In this document: piece by piece, positions 7,297-15,144 of the stretch
Position numbering within the stretch: the stretch's first letter is position 1
Layout of the letters: every line of letters starts with the position of its first letter
Made by a program: the position numbers and the translations under genes
DNA from: Firmicutes bacterium UBA2598
GTDB lineage: Bacteria > Bacillota > PH28-bin88
Length of the DNA stretch: 32,044 nt
Assembly: GCA_002339345.1 (NCBI GenBank)
Contig: DDKM01000028.1
Span: 1-32,044, forward strand
Direction of reading: 5' to 3'
The notes under the pieces: generated by a model
The model's input: the letters and a program-made list of their open reading frames with translations, nothing else
What the model was told of the DNA's origin: nothing
The model's database searches: none

Positions 7297-8244
7297 TTGT
7301 CCAGCGGTACCTGTGGAATATTACTTATGGCTTTCGGCGCGCCTGATTCCGACCAAGCTATCGGTCCCTTTATGGCCAACCTGCTGGGGGGACGCCAACC
7401 GTCCGCGGAGCTGGTGGAGCGGGTAAAAGAACGGTATCGATTGATCGGCGGCAAGTCCCCTCTGCTGGAGATTACCCGGCAGCAGGCATCAGCCCTGGAG
7501 CGGTTATTAAACGACGCCTGTGAAGGTAATTATCGGGTATACGTAGGTATGGGCTACTGGCATCCCTACATTGGTGAAACAATTACCCATATGGCTGCCG
7601 ACGGCATCAGCCAAGTGGTGGCGGTGAGCTTGTCCCCCCATTATACCCGGGTAAGTACAGGCGCCTATATCCGGGCCCTTGAACGGGCAGTGGCGGAAAT
7701 CGAAAGCCCCCTGGAAATAATCCTGGCCGGCAGCCTTCACCATCATCCCCTGTTTATTGAAGCACTGGCCGAAAAGGTGGCTGCGGGATTAGCCCGTTTT
7801 CCTGGCCACCGTGAGGTAAAGGTGGTATTTACCGCCCATAGCTTGCCGGTTAATTATATCGAGACAGGGGACCCCTATGTGGAAGAACTGAACCAGACGG
7901 TGAGGGCTTTAGCAGCTCGGACGGGCCTAACCGATTGGCGGTTGGCCTACCAGAGCAAGGGCGGCGGTCAGGGGGCGTGGCTGGAACCCCAGGTGGAGGA
8001 CGTACTGGAAAATTTGGCGGCATCGGGACACAAAGAGGTCTTGCTGGTTCCAGTAGGCTTTGCCACCGACCACGTGGAAACCCTTTACGACCTGGACATT
8101 GGCATCCAAAAACACGCCGACAGCCTGGGATTACACCTTGAGCGGGCTGAGGCTTTAAATACATCGCCAACCTTTATTGCCGCCCTGGCCGATCTTTGCC
8201 GCCATGGCAGGCACGCTTTGGAGAAGGATGCAGTAGGAGGGTGA
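7297..8244 (+). CDS. hemH: Ferrochelatase (probably coproporphyrin ferrochelatase CpfC)
   Basis: A 315-residue ferrochelatase that inserts ferrous iron into a porphyrin. The N terminus has GILLMAFGAP. The metal-site His is H181 in FTAHSLPV and the acidic partner is E261 in DHVETLYDLD, close to the H183/E264 pair of the Bacillus subtilis enzyme. In Firmicutes this enzyme normally acts on coproporphyrin III, so CpfC is the more accurate functional name (established for the family, not proven here). The TTG start follows AGGGGGTAGGGTGG. It lies 28 bases after hemE and its stop codon overlaps the next start by one base. Confidence 0.94.
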   Translation: MSSGTCGILLMAFGAPDSDQAIGPFMANLLGGRQPSAELVERVKERYRLIGGKSPLLEITRQQASALERLLNDACEGNYRVYVGMGYWHPYIGETITHMAADGISQVVAVSLSPHYTRVSTGAYIRALERAVAEIESPLEIILAGSLHHHPLFIEALAEKVAAGLARFPGHREVKVVFTAHSLPVNYIETGDPYVEELNQTVRALAARTGLTDWRLAYQSKGGGQGAWLEPQVEDVLENLAASGHKEVLLVPVGFATDHVETLYDLDIGIQKHADSLGLHLERAEALNTSPTFIAALADLCRHGRHALEKDAVGG

Positions 8245-8747
8245 TGCAAGTGGCATGGCATTTATCCCAATTTGAGCCCCAGGAACTGATCAGGGTTGCG
8301 GTGCAAATCGAACGGCAAGGGGTGGATTTTTACCGGCAGCTGGCTGCCAGGGTGGGGCCGGGAGAAGTGCAGCAATTATTTCTGGCCCTGGCTGAAGAGG
8401 AGGAACAACACCAGGCGGATTTTAACCGACTGGGCCAGGACTTGGAGATAACTAATCCCAGAGATACTTATCCGGGCGAGTATGAAGATTATGTGCGATC
8501 CCTGGTAGAATCCCATATTTTTAGCGATCTGGCAGCCCTTGACCTGGTACTGAGCACTGCCATAACCCCTTGGGAAGCGCTGGAATTGGCTATGCGGTTG
8601 GAAAAGGACTCCGTTTTATTTTTTGATGGGTTCCGGCAGTTGGTCAAAAGGGAAAAACAAGGTATTCTCAATCAACTTATCGCCCAGGAACACAGTCACT
8701 TGTCCCGATTAGCCAACCTGCGTCGGCAAAGGGCTGCCGACCGTTAG
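8244..8747 (+). CDS. Ferritin-like / rubrerythrin-like diiron protein
   Basis: A 167-residue four-helix protein with the full set of diiron ligands: E23, E53-x-x-H56, E120 and E149-x-x-H152. This is the ferritin-like arrangement seen in rubrerythrin erythrin domains, but there is no rubredoxin domain on the same chain. The ATG at 8244 overlaps the hemH stop (TGATG), with AGGAGGG upstream, so translation is likely coupled. The next gene, 15 bases away, encodes a tiny rubredoxin-like protein that could be the missing electron donor. Likely roles are peroxide reduction or iron handling near ferrochelatase (inference). Confidence 0.8.
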   Translation: MQVAWHLSQFEPQELIRVAVQIERQGVDFYRQLAARVGPGEVQQLFLALAEEEEQHQADFNRLGQDLEITNPRDTYPGEYEDYVRSLVESHIFSDLAALDLVLSTAITPWEALELAMRLEKDSVLFFDGFRQLVKREKQGILNQLIAQEHSHLSRLANLRRQRAADR

Positions 8748-8762
8748 AAGGAGGAATTGGTT

Positions 8763-8912
8763 TTGAGCGAAACTAACCGTTGGAAGTGCCTTAATTGCGG
8801 TTATACCCTGGAAGCCCAAGTACCCCCTGAAGTGTGTCCGGCTTGCGGTAAGACGTGCCAGTTTGCCGATAATAACTGTTACACTCCTGATTGCGGGTTT
8901 GCACCAAGGTAG
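8763..8912 (+). CDS. Mini rubredoxin-like Cys-rich protein
   Basis: A 49-residue protein with WKCLNCGYTLE at residues 7-17 and CPACGK at 25-30, i.e. two CxxC knuckles of the type that hold iron in rubredoxins. Three further Cys residues follow (TCQF, NNCY and PDCG). The second pair matches the rubredoxin pattern CPxCG. The TTG at 8763 is preferred: AAGGAGG lies about eight bases upstream, while the in-frame TTG at 8757 is too close to it. The gene sits 15 bases after the diiron gene and 51 bases before hemY. It probably gives electrons to the diiron protein (inference). Some short Cys-rich proteins of this kind bind zinc instead. Confidence 0.75.
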   Translation: MSETNRWKCLNCGYTLEAQVPPEVCPACGKTCQFADNNCYTPDCGFAPR

Positions 8913-8958
8913 TGAAAAAACTGGCCGGACAAGGGCGGACCGAGGTTAGGGTGATGGT

Positions 8959-10416
8959 ATGAAAAGGGTAGTGGTGATCGGCGGTGGCATCACCGGACTT
9001 ACGGCAGCATTGGCCCTGCAGGAGGCGGGAGTGGATTATCTGCTGTTGGAAGCGGAGGACCGGTTGGGCGGTAAGATCCGAACTGACCTGGTGGAGGGTT
9101 TCACCATCGAGGGAGGGCCGGATTGTTTTCTTGCCGAAAAACCCTGGGTTTTCCAGTTGGCAAGGCATTTGGGGATGGAGGATCGCCTGCTGCCCACCAG
9201 TGAAGAAAACAAAGGTACCTATGTTTTATCCGGCGGACGCCTGCACAAGCTGCCGGAGGGGTTAATGCTGATGGTTCCCACCCGCATTCTCCCCTTTGCT
9301 CTAAGCGGATTGATTTCATGGCCGGGTAAACTGCGGATGGCCATGGACCTTGTGATACCCAGGCGCAAGGGAGATGCCGATGAAAGCCTGGCCAGTTTCG
9401 TTACCCGCCGCCTGGGGAAAGAGGCGCTGGATAAGATAGCGGAACCTTTGATCGGTGGCATCCATGCTGGGGATGCCGAGTCCATGAGTTTAAAGGCTTC
9501 CTTTCCCCGCTTCTTGGAAATGGAGGCCAAGCACGGCAGCCTCATCAGGGCCATGCTGGCAGCCCGTAAAAGGGGGGCTGGAGCGGTCACTCCCGCCGGT
9601 TCCAGCGTAAAACCCGGGGTGGTGCAAAATCCTGCGGTAACACAGTGGCCCAGGCGGACCTATTTCATGTCCTTTGTGGACGGCCTGGCGGAACTTACCG
9701 GGCAGGTAATCGCCAACCTTGACCCCATGCGCATTCGCCTGGGGACCAGGGTTGAGGCTGTGAAGAAAGGTACTGCGGGTGGGTACCTGCTGCATGTGGA
9801 GGGGAATGAACCCATGGGAGCGGACGCGGTGATTATTGCCACTCCTGCCGATGGGGCAGCGGCTATTGTCAGAAACTGTGATGGGGATCTGGCAAACCAG
9901 CTGGCATCCATTCCGATGGTTTCATCAGCCACCGTAACCCTGGTATACCGGACAGAGGATGTGCCCAGCCGACTGGACGGTTTCGGTTTTGTAGTGCCTG
10001 CCAAGGAGAACCGGCGGATTATGGCGGTCACCTATACCTCCCGGAAGTGGAAACACCGGGTGCCTGGACCAGAGTGGACAATGCTCCGGGTCTTTGTGGG
10101 AGGACCGCAAAACCAGGAACTGGTGCACCTGGAGGACCGGGCCATGCTCTCCATGGTGAAAGGAGAATTGGCTGATCTTCTGGGTATTAAGGCTGCACCC
10201 GTGCTGACCAGGATTTACCGCTGGGTGAGGGGAATGCCCCAATACACCATGGGGCACCTGGACCGCATGGAGGCCATCGACCGGCTGTTGCAGAATTTGC
10301 CGGGTCTCTACCTGGCCGGTGGCAGCTACCGTGGGGTGGGTATCGGCAACTGTATTGATGCCGGCAGCCGGGTGGTGGAACAGGCTATACAGTACCTGGG
10401 GGTGCGAAGGGCTTGA
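8959..10416 (+). CDS. hemY: Protoporphyrinogen/coproporphyrinogen oxidase, FAD-dependent
   Basis: A 485-residue flavoprotein of the HemY/CgoX family. The dinucleotide-binding motif VVVIGGGITGLTAALAL is at residues 4-20, GGKIRT follows at about 37, EGGPDCF near 52 and the C-terminal FAD motif GLYLAGGSYRGVGIGNC near 452. In Gram-positive bacteria the enzyme mainly oxidises coproporphyrinogen III to coproporphyrin III, the substrate of the hemH product. It uses oxygen in aerobes; the acceptor in an anaerobe is unclear. The ATG has AGGGTGATGGT upstream. It is the last gene of the heme operon and is followed by a terminator at 10458. Confidence 0.93.
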   Translation: MKRVVVIGGGITGLTAALALQEAGVDYLLLEAEDRLGGKIRTDLVEGFTIEGGPDCFLAEKPWVFQLARHLGMEDRLLPTSEENKGTYVLSGGRLHKLPEGLMLMVPTRILPFALSGLISWPGKLRMAMDLVIPRRKGDADESLASFVTRRLGKEALDKIAEPLIGGIHAGDAESMSLKASFPRFLEMEAKHGSLIRAMLAARKRGAGAVTPAGSSVKPGVVQNPAVTQWPRRTYFMSFVDGLAELTGQVIANLDPMRIRLGTRVEAVKKGTAGGYLLHVEGNEPMGADAVIIATPADGAAAIVRNCDGDLANQLASIPMVSSATVTLVYRTEDVPSRLDGFGFVVPAKENRRIMAVTYTSRKWKHRVPGPEWTMLRVFVGGPQNQELVHLEDRAMLSMVKGELADLLGIKAAPVLTRIYRWVRGMPQYTMGHLDRMEAIDRLLQNLPGLYLAGGSYRGVGIGNCIDAGSRVVEQAIQYLGVRRA

Positions 10417-10457
10417 CCGTCTTAATCGGCAAGGATCTAATAAGTAAACGGAAATGA

Positions 10458-10488
10458 GGCTTGCTCTGGGGCAAGCCCATTTTTATTT
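10458..10488 (+). terminator. Rho-independent terminator of the heme operon
   Basis: GGCTTGC (10458-10464) pairs with GCAAGCC (10471-10477), followed by CATTTTTATTT. It lies 41 bases after the hemY stop. Confidence 0.85.
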
Positions 10489-10587
10489 ATCAGGTGACTT
10501 TATGGTTCAAGACATAATGAATTGTCAAACCGGCGCGCTACTCCATATGATGTATCAACAATACTCGGAGAGGGGAGTCGTCAAAAT

Positions 10588-11061
10588 ATGAGTAATACAG
10601 CATGTTGGGATGTCGTTGTAGGGGTAGGGGAAGCCCAGGTCCTTGTTGCTGCTGAAATTCCGCTGACCCCGCCGGCCTTTGGCATCAAGGAAGTTGTGAA
10701 AACCTTCCGGAACGTCACCTGTAATGCCATTACCAATAAGGTGATCGTGACCGGCACCTTGGTCAAGGACATCAACTACAAAACCTTTGAGAAGGCGGAC
10801 TGTGTAAATAACATCCCCAGGGTTTGCGGGGACGTCCGGCACTGTGAGGTGGAACTGCCATTCTCCCTTTTTGTGGAAGTACCGGGGGCCATGGAGGGGG
10901 ACGCCTGTGAAGTGATTAAGGTGGAAGTGGAAGGGGAAGTTGATGAGCCAAAGGATTTCACACCCGATGGCAAAACCTTCCGCGTTGTACTTGAGCGGGT
11001 TGTCATCCGCGTGGTGGTAAGGGTGACCAGGGTCAAGGAAGTCTGTTACGGCAGTAACTAA
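10588..11061 (+). CDS. SPOCS (DUF3794) domain protein
   Basis: A 157-residue protein that is nearly all beta-strand, with alternating hydrophobic and charged residues (VVVGVGEAQVLVAAEIP, KVIVTGTLVKDINYKT, VVIRVVVRVTRVKEV). This pattern fits the SPOCS/DUF3794 domain found in SipL and other spore-envelope proteins of Clostridia. It has no LysM domain, unlike SipL, so it is a single-domain member. The ATG at 10588 is preferred to the upstream frame opening because GAGAGGGGAG lies 11 bases before it and the domain begins right after it. It is convergent with 11117-12001 and shares a terminator with it. A role in spore coat or exosporium is inferred. Confidence 0.72.
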   Translation: MSNTACWDVVVGVGEAQVLVAAEIPLTPPAFGIKEVVKTFRNVTCNAITNKVIVTGTLVKDINYKTFEKADCVNNIPRVCGDVRHCEVELPFSLFVEVPGAMEGDACEVIKVEVEGEVDEPKDFTPDGKTFRVVLERVVIRVVVRVTRVKEVCYGSN

Positions 11062-11092
11062 AGCTCCCAATGGAAAAATAACGTACAGAAAT

Positions 11093-11124
11093 AAGTGGCA
11101 CCCCTGTGGGTGCCACTTAATTTT
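11093..11124. terminator. Bidirectional terminator between convergent genes
   Basis: An 11-bp perfect stem (11093-11103 with 11108-11118) with a CTGT loop, followed by AATTTTC on the plus strand. The minus-strand gene stops at 11117, so its stop codon overlaps the hairpin. Confidence 0.85.
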
Positions 11125-12001
11125 CTGGCAGGTGATCGGGGCTAGCGTCTATCCCTTCCTCCGGACCATGGGGGCATCCTCCCCCTGCTCCTGTCGCTGC
11201 CGGCAGGTCCGGTTTCTCGACCAATTCTGTCGGCAGGCCATGGTTACCTGCCACAGCTCCTTGCTCGGCCTCCTTTTCCATCCTGGTTGGGAGATTGCCT
11301 GCATCCGCCGGCTGGGGCGATTCCGGGGTGACCATGTCCGTTGGATCCAGTTTCAATAATTCATCCAGGGACATGCCGTTTTGTACTGGTAAACACCAAT
11401 GTCGAATTGGCTTGAGGGGTTCCTCCGGCTGGGTGGCGGATTTTGGTCTTGCCTCCGATGGAGGTGCCGGTGATGGTGCAGATACCAGGAACCCTGCTCC
11501 TGGGTTCAAGTTCGCTGGCTTGCTGGTATCGGGAGCCTGAAAAACAGGTGTCATCACCCCGCCGCAGTTCTGATACAGGGTAACCCTGGGCTGTGGTTCT
11601 GCCTGTCCTGCTGTAGTTGCTGCCGGGTTAACTTTGATGGAAATGGGGGTTTCTCGGCCCTTATCACTAGTCTGGATAGTACTGGAGCCAGTCCCTTCAT
11701 TAGCCGGGACCTTCCCTTTACCCTGGACCTGGTAGGTCGCCAGGTGTTGTTGGAGTTTGGCCTTGACCTGGTTATACCTCTGGTAAGCTTCCTGTAATTC
11801 TTGATCCTGCCGTGGAATGGCCTGGTGGTATCCTTCAATGTGATCCAACAACCGGCTCAATCCTGCTTCGTATGAATTGAGTAGGGAAGTGGCATGGGCA
11901 ATCAGGGCATTATACTCACGGGTCATGTGCTCTAACCGCCGTTTCTGTTCCAGGCATTCCCTAAGGTGCTGGTGCTCAGGTGAAATATCAAAAAGGGGCA
12001 T
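11117..12001 (-). CDS. Coiled-coil, Pro/Ala-rich hypothetical protein, possibly spore-related
   Basis: A 294-residue protein of unknown function. Residues 8-95 are charged, Gln/Leu-rich and predicted helical coiled coil (HLRECLEQKRRLEHMTREYN; LQEAYQRYNQVKAKLQQHL). Residues 96-294 are low-complexity and rich in Pro, Ala, Gly, Glu and Thr, with one ordered-looking motif, LYQNCGGVMTPVFQAP near 143. There is no signal peptide or membrane helix. The ATG has a strong AGGAGGTG upstream. A SigK-like promoter pattern lies at 12050-12077. The neighbouring SPOCS gene and that promoter suggest a spore structural protein, but this is inference. Confidence 0.7.
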   Translation of the reverse strand: MPLFDISPEHQHLRECLEQKRRLEHMTREYNALIAHATSLLNSYEAGLSRLLDHIEGYHQAIPRQDQELQEAYQRYNQVKAKLQQHLATYQVQGKGKVPANEGTGSSTIQTSDKGRETPISIKVNPAATTAGQAEPQPRVTLYQNCGGVMTPVFQAPDTSKPANLNPGAGFLVSAPSPAPPSEARPKSATQPEEPLKPIRHWCLPVQNGMSLDELLKLDPTDMVTPESPQPADAGNLPTRMEKEAEQGAVAGNHGLPTELVEKPDLPAATGAGGGCPHGPEEGIDASPDHLPEN

Positions 12002-12049
12002 TTTTTCACCTCCTGTCCCATGGCAGTAAAACTGCCCGTAATCATACCA

Positions 12050-12077
12050 TATTCTATGCCATTGGTGGAACAGGTGT
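12050..12077 (-). promoter_or_regulatory. Possible SigK-type promoter of the coiled-coil gene
   Basis: On the minus strand AC (12077-12076), 17 bases, then CATAGAATA (12058-12050) matches AC-N16/17-CATANNNTA, the mother-cell SigK pattern. Transcription would start roughly 40 bases before the ATG at 12001. CATAGAAT is also one base from the SigE -10 element CATACAAT. Confidence 0.42.
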
Positions 12078-12170
12078 GTTCCCCCTGGAAGGAAACCAGC
12101 CCTTTCCGGCGAATGAACTCAGCAGAAAAAGGATCTGGTTTCGGATTCAACACAAAAAAGATTGGGGGGT

Positions 12171-13385
12171 ATGGCCTTGTCTAACCGGATGCTCTTCTGG
12201 CTGGTGTACGGTGTGATCTTTGTCAGCTTTTTTGACATGTTCAGCCAACTCCCCATTATCTCACCCCACGCCAAAACTTTGGGGGCAGGATTGACCCTGA
12301 CCGGTGTGATTGTGGCGGCTTATTCCTCTGCCAACATGGCCGGGAATTTTCTGGCCGGCCGGGCCATCCGCATCTTTGGGCGGACCCGCTGTATCTACGG
12401 GGGGTTAGCCATGGCGGCCGTTGCTTTGACTGGATATGCCCTTGCGGCAACTCCCACCCAGTTTTTGTCCCTGCGGCTAGGCCACGGCTTGGCCATGTCG
12501 GTGGTGGTACCGGCAGCCTATGCCTGGCTGGGGCAGCTGGCCAGCCATCATGAGCGGGGGAAGGATATGGCCAAGTCCGGTATTGCCATTGCCTTTGCGG
12601 CCCTGTTGGGTCCCGCCTTCGGGGGAATTATGAAGGATCGTCTGGGTGTAGCGGTGGTTTTCCTTATTGTGGCGGGCATCCTGGTCCTGACAGCGGTCAC
12701 GGTGATCCTGGCACTGCGGGAGGGTGGGGAGACGCGGGAACGGAGGGAGGCGGCGGTAAGTATTGGCAACCTGTTGTCCCGCCAGGGGCTGCAGTTTGCC
12801 TACTTGGCCGCCTTTTGCTTGATGTTTGCCAAGGGAACCCTGGCGCTGGCCTTGCCCCTGCTGGCCGCTGACCTGGGATTCTCCGGCAGTGTGACCGGAG
12901 TACTCTTTTCCAGCTTTGCGCTGGCGGCGATTATCGTGTTCGCCACCCCTTCCAACAGACTGTCCGACCGGGTGGGCCGTGGTTGGCCAGTACGCCTGGG
13001 TTTGTTGGCAGTGGGGATATCCCTGGTGCTGTTACCGGTGGGATCCTCCCTGGTTTACCTGGCTGGTGTGATGTTTTTCTACGGCCTGGGGTTTGGTTTT
13101 CTCTTCCCGGCTGCTACGGCAGCAGTACTGGACAACGCCCGCAGTGATGAGCGGGGTACCGCCTTTGGTGTATTTTATGGCATTTTTTCTCTGGGAGTTG
13201 TACTGGGTCCGGTAGTCAGCAGTCATGGTGCTGTTTGGTTGGGCTGGAACCCCCTGCCCGTTGGCGGCCTGGTGGCCCTGGCCGGTGCTGCGGCACTGTT
13301 GTGGCTTAATCCGAGACAGGTCCTGGGCGAGGAGGAAGAAGGGGCGCCGGTAAAGCAAACCAAGCCTATTTCAGAACGGATGTGA
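12171..13385 (+). CDS. MFS transporter
   Basis: A major facilitator permease of about 405 residues with twelve predicted membrane helices. The first helix is LFWLVYGVIFVSFFDMF. A family motif-A-like loop lies between helices 2 and 3 (GNFLAGRAIRIFGRTR), and a second appears as NRLSDRVGRGWPVRLG in the second half. The substrate cannot be read from sequence. The start is uncertain: the ATG at 12171 has only GGGGGG immediately upstream, and TTG 12162 or ATG 12189 are alternatives. The next gene begins one base after the stop, so the transporter is probably co-expressed with the PLP enzyme and may move its substrate or product, perhaps a D-amino acid (inference). Confidence 0.85.
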   Translation: MALSNRMLFWLVYGVIFVSFFDMFSQLPIISPHAKTLGAGLTLTGVIVAAYSSANMAGNFLAGRAIRIFGRTRCIYGGLAMAAVALTGYALAATPTQFLSLRLGHGLAMSVVVPAAYAWLGQLASHHERGKDMAKSGIAIAFAALLGPAFGGIMKDRLGVAVVFLIVAGILVLTAVTVILALREGGETRERREAAVSIGNLLSRQGLQFAYLAAFCLMFAKGTLALALPLLAADLGFSGSVTGVLFSSFALAAIIVFATPSNRLSDRVGRGWPVRLGLLAVGISLVLLPVGSSLVYLAGVMFFYGLGFGFLFPAATAAVLDNARSDERGTAFGVFYGIFSLGVVLGPVVSSHGAVWLGWNPLPVGGLVALAGAAALLWLNPRQVLGEEEEGAPVKQTKPISERM

Positions 13386-14501
13386 ATGACGGTGGAAATG
13401 CTGCATATGGTGGATACACCAGCGGTTGTGGTGGATATCCAGCGCCTGCAAACCAATGTTGCGGATATGGCCGCCTTTGCTGCCGGTGCTGGCGTGGCCC
13501 TGCGTCCCCATTTTAAAACCCATAAAATGATTCCCATTCTGCGCTTGCAGGAGAAAGCAGGGATTAAGGGTGTCACCGTTTCCAAGCTGGATGAAGCGGA
13601 GACGGTAATTGGGGCAGGCTTTACGGATGTGCTGGTAGCCTACCCCGTGGTGGGGCCGCGCAAAGTAGCCCGTCTGGTGCAGTTGGCCAAAAGGGCGGAT
13701 TTAACCGTGGCAGTGGATACACCCGATGCTGCGGCACAACTGTCCACCGCCATGGCCACAGAAGGGCTGGAGCTAAAGGTCCTGGTTGAGGTGGACAGTG
13801 GTTTGAAACGTTGCGGCACCCCGCCCGGTTCTCCTACGGTGGATCTGGCAGAATTTATCCATTGTTTACCCGGCTTGCGGCTGGTGGGTTTGATGACCCA
13901 CGCCGGGCATGCCTACGCCGCTGGATCACCCGATAAAGTCCGGCTCATCGGTCTGGCGGAAGGAAAGCAACTGGTTGATACCGCAGATCAGGTACGAGCC
14001 GCCGGGCTACCCTGCCCGGTTGTCTCAGTCGGCTCCACTCCCACCGCCAGAACCGCCGGGCGGGTGGCTGGTGTGACGGAAATTCGCCCGGGGAACTACG
14101 TTTTTAATGATGCCATCCAAATCAGCCTGGGAGTTGCTTCCCTGGAGCAATGCGCTCTGTTGGTGATCAGTACCGTGATCAGCAGACCCCACCCGGACCG
14201 GTTGGTTATTGACGCGGGTAGCAAAACCCTTGCCCTGGACAGGGGAGCCCATGGTAATGCATTGATCGCGGGGTACGGGCTTTTGGTGGGATATCCCCAT
14301 TTGGTGCTGGCCAGGCTCTCGGAGGAGCATGGGGTGGTGGAGGTTAGGGGTGAAGGTCCCTTACCAGCCATCGGGGAACGGGTTCAGGTGATTCCGAATC
14401 ACGCCTGTCCGGTGGTGAATCTGGCTGACCGGGTGGCAGTGGTCCGTGGGGAAGAGGTTTTGGAGTGGTGGAGGGTGGATGCCCGGGGTGGGGTGAGGTA
14501 A
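13386..14501 (+). CDS. D-serine dehydratase / D-threonine aldolase-like PLP enzyme
   Basis: A 371-residue enzyme of the fold-III, alanine-racemase-like family that acts on D-3-hydroxy amino acids. The PLP lysine is K44 in PHFKTHK. Further family segments are GVTVSKLDEAE, LVEVDSGLKRCG, MTHAGHAY and a phosphate-binding SVGSTPT. The C-terminal metal site reads NHAC, giving H339 and C341. As I recall, an HxC pair is typical of zinc D-serine dehydratases and HxD of D-threonine aldolases, so D-serine (or a related D-hydroxy amino acid) dehydration is slightly favoured. The ATG directly follows the MFS stop; the ribosome binding site is weak, which fits translational coupling. Confidence 0.83.
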   Translation: MTVEMLHMVDTPAVVVDIQRLQTNVADMAAFAAGAGVALRPHFKTHKMIPILRLQEKAGIKGVTVSKLDEAETVIGAGFTDVLVAYPVVGPRKVARLVQLAKRADLTVAVDTPDAAAQLSTAMATEGLELKVLVEVDSGLKRCGTPPGSPTVDLAEFIHCLPGLRLVGLMTHAGHAYAAGSPDKVRLIGLAEGKQLVDTADQVRAAGLPCPVVSVGSTPTARTAGRVAGVTEIRPGNYVFNDAIQISLGVASLEQCALLVISTVISRPHPDRLVIDAGSKTLALDRGAHGNALIAGYGLLVGYPHLVLARLSEEHGVVEVRGEGPLPAIGERVQVIPNHACPVVNLADRVAVVRGEEVLEWWRVDARGGVR

Positions 14502-14543
14502 CGGGGATTGTGAAAAAAAATCATTTAAGAAGGATCAAGAATG

Positions 14544-14552
14544 TGATACAAT
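14544..14552 (+). promoter_or_regulatory. Possible extended -10 promoter of the yedE-tusA operon
   Basis: TGATACAAT (14544-14552) fits an extended -10 element (TGN-TATAAT with one change). No good -35 is present. Transcription would start about 10 bases before the ATG at 14570, leaving just enough room for AGGGG. Confidence 0.35.
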
Positions 14553-14569
14553 GATCTAGGGGTAGTGCT

Positions 14570-15106
14570 ATGTCAGATGTGGTGCAGCAAAAACCGCCTT
14601 GGTGGCGGGCTGATTGGCCCTACTGGCTAGGCGGATTGGCCATAGCCCTAATCAATATTGCCATCTTGGTGGTCAACAATCGGCCTTGGGGGATTACCTC
14701 AACCGTAACCTATATCGGTGCTGCGGTGTTGAAAACCTTTGGCTTTACACCCCAACAATGGGCTTATTTTCTGGAAGAGGGCCGGGCGGACATCCTGGCG
14801 GGTTTTTCCTGGCTATATGGGGGCATCTGGTTGAACCTGGGTATTGTAGGTGGGGTAATGCTTTCCGGCCTGGCTATGGGAGAACTCCGCCTCCGGCGCA
14901 TCCGGTCCTGGCGGCAGGTGGTTCTTGCCCTGGCCGGCGGTGTGGCCATGGGTTACGGTGCCAGGCTGGCAGCAGGGTGTAATGCCGGGGCGTTGATGGG
15001 TGGAATCCCCTCCCTGTCCCTCCACGGCTGGATTTTTGGCATTTTTACATTTATTGGCGCCTGGGTGGGAGTTAAGCTCTTTTTCCGCTATCTGGCCGGT
15101 GAGTGA
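14570..15106 (+). CDS. YeeE/YedE family sulfur transporter, half 1
   Basis: A 178-residue membrane protein with about four to five helices. The family signature MGYGARLAAGCNAGALMGGIP is near residues 125-145; its Cys is the conserved relay residue in YeeE-type thiosulfate transporters. It is about half the size of a full YeeE. A second, homologous half follows 38 bases downstream (15145-15792), then tusA, so the pair likely assembles as one transporter for thiosulfate or a related sulfur (or selenium) species. Promoter candidate at 14544. The ATG has AGGGGT upstream. Confidence 0.85.
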   Translation: MSDVVQQKPPWWRADWPYWLGGLAIALINIAILVVNNRPWGITSTVTYIGAAVLKTFGFTPQQWAYFLEEGRADILAGFSWLYGGIWLNLGIVGGVMLSGLAMGELRLRRIRSWRQVVLALAGGVAMGYGARLAAGCNAGALMGGIPSLSLHGWIFGIFTFIGAWVGVKLFFRYLAGE

Positions 15107-15144
15107 TGTGACGTACTGGGAGAAAAGTTGGGGAGGCGTGGTGG

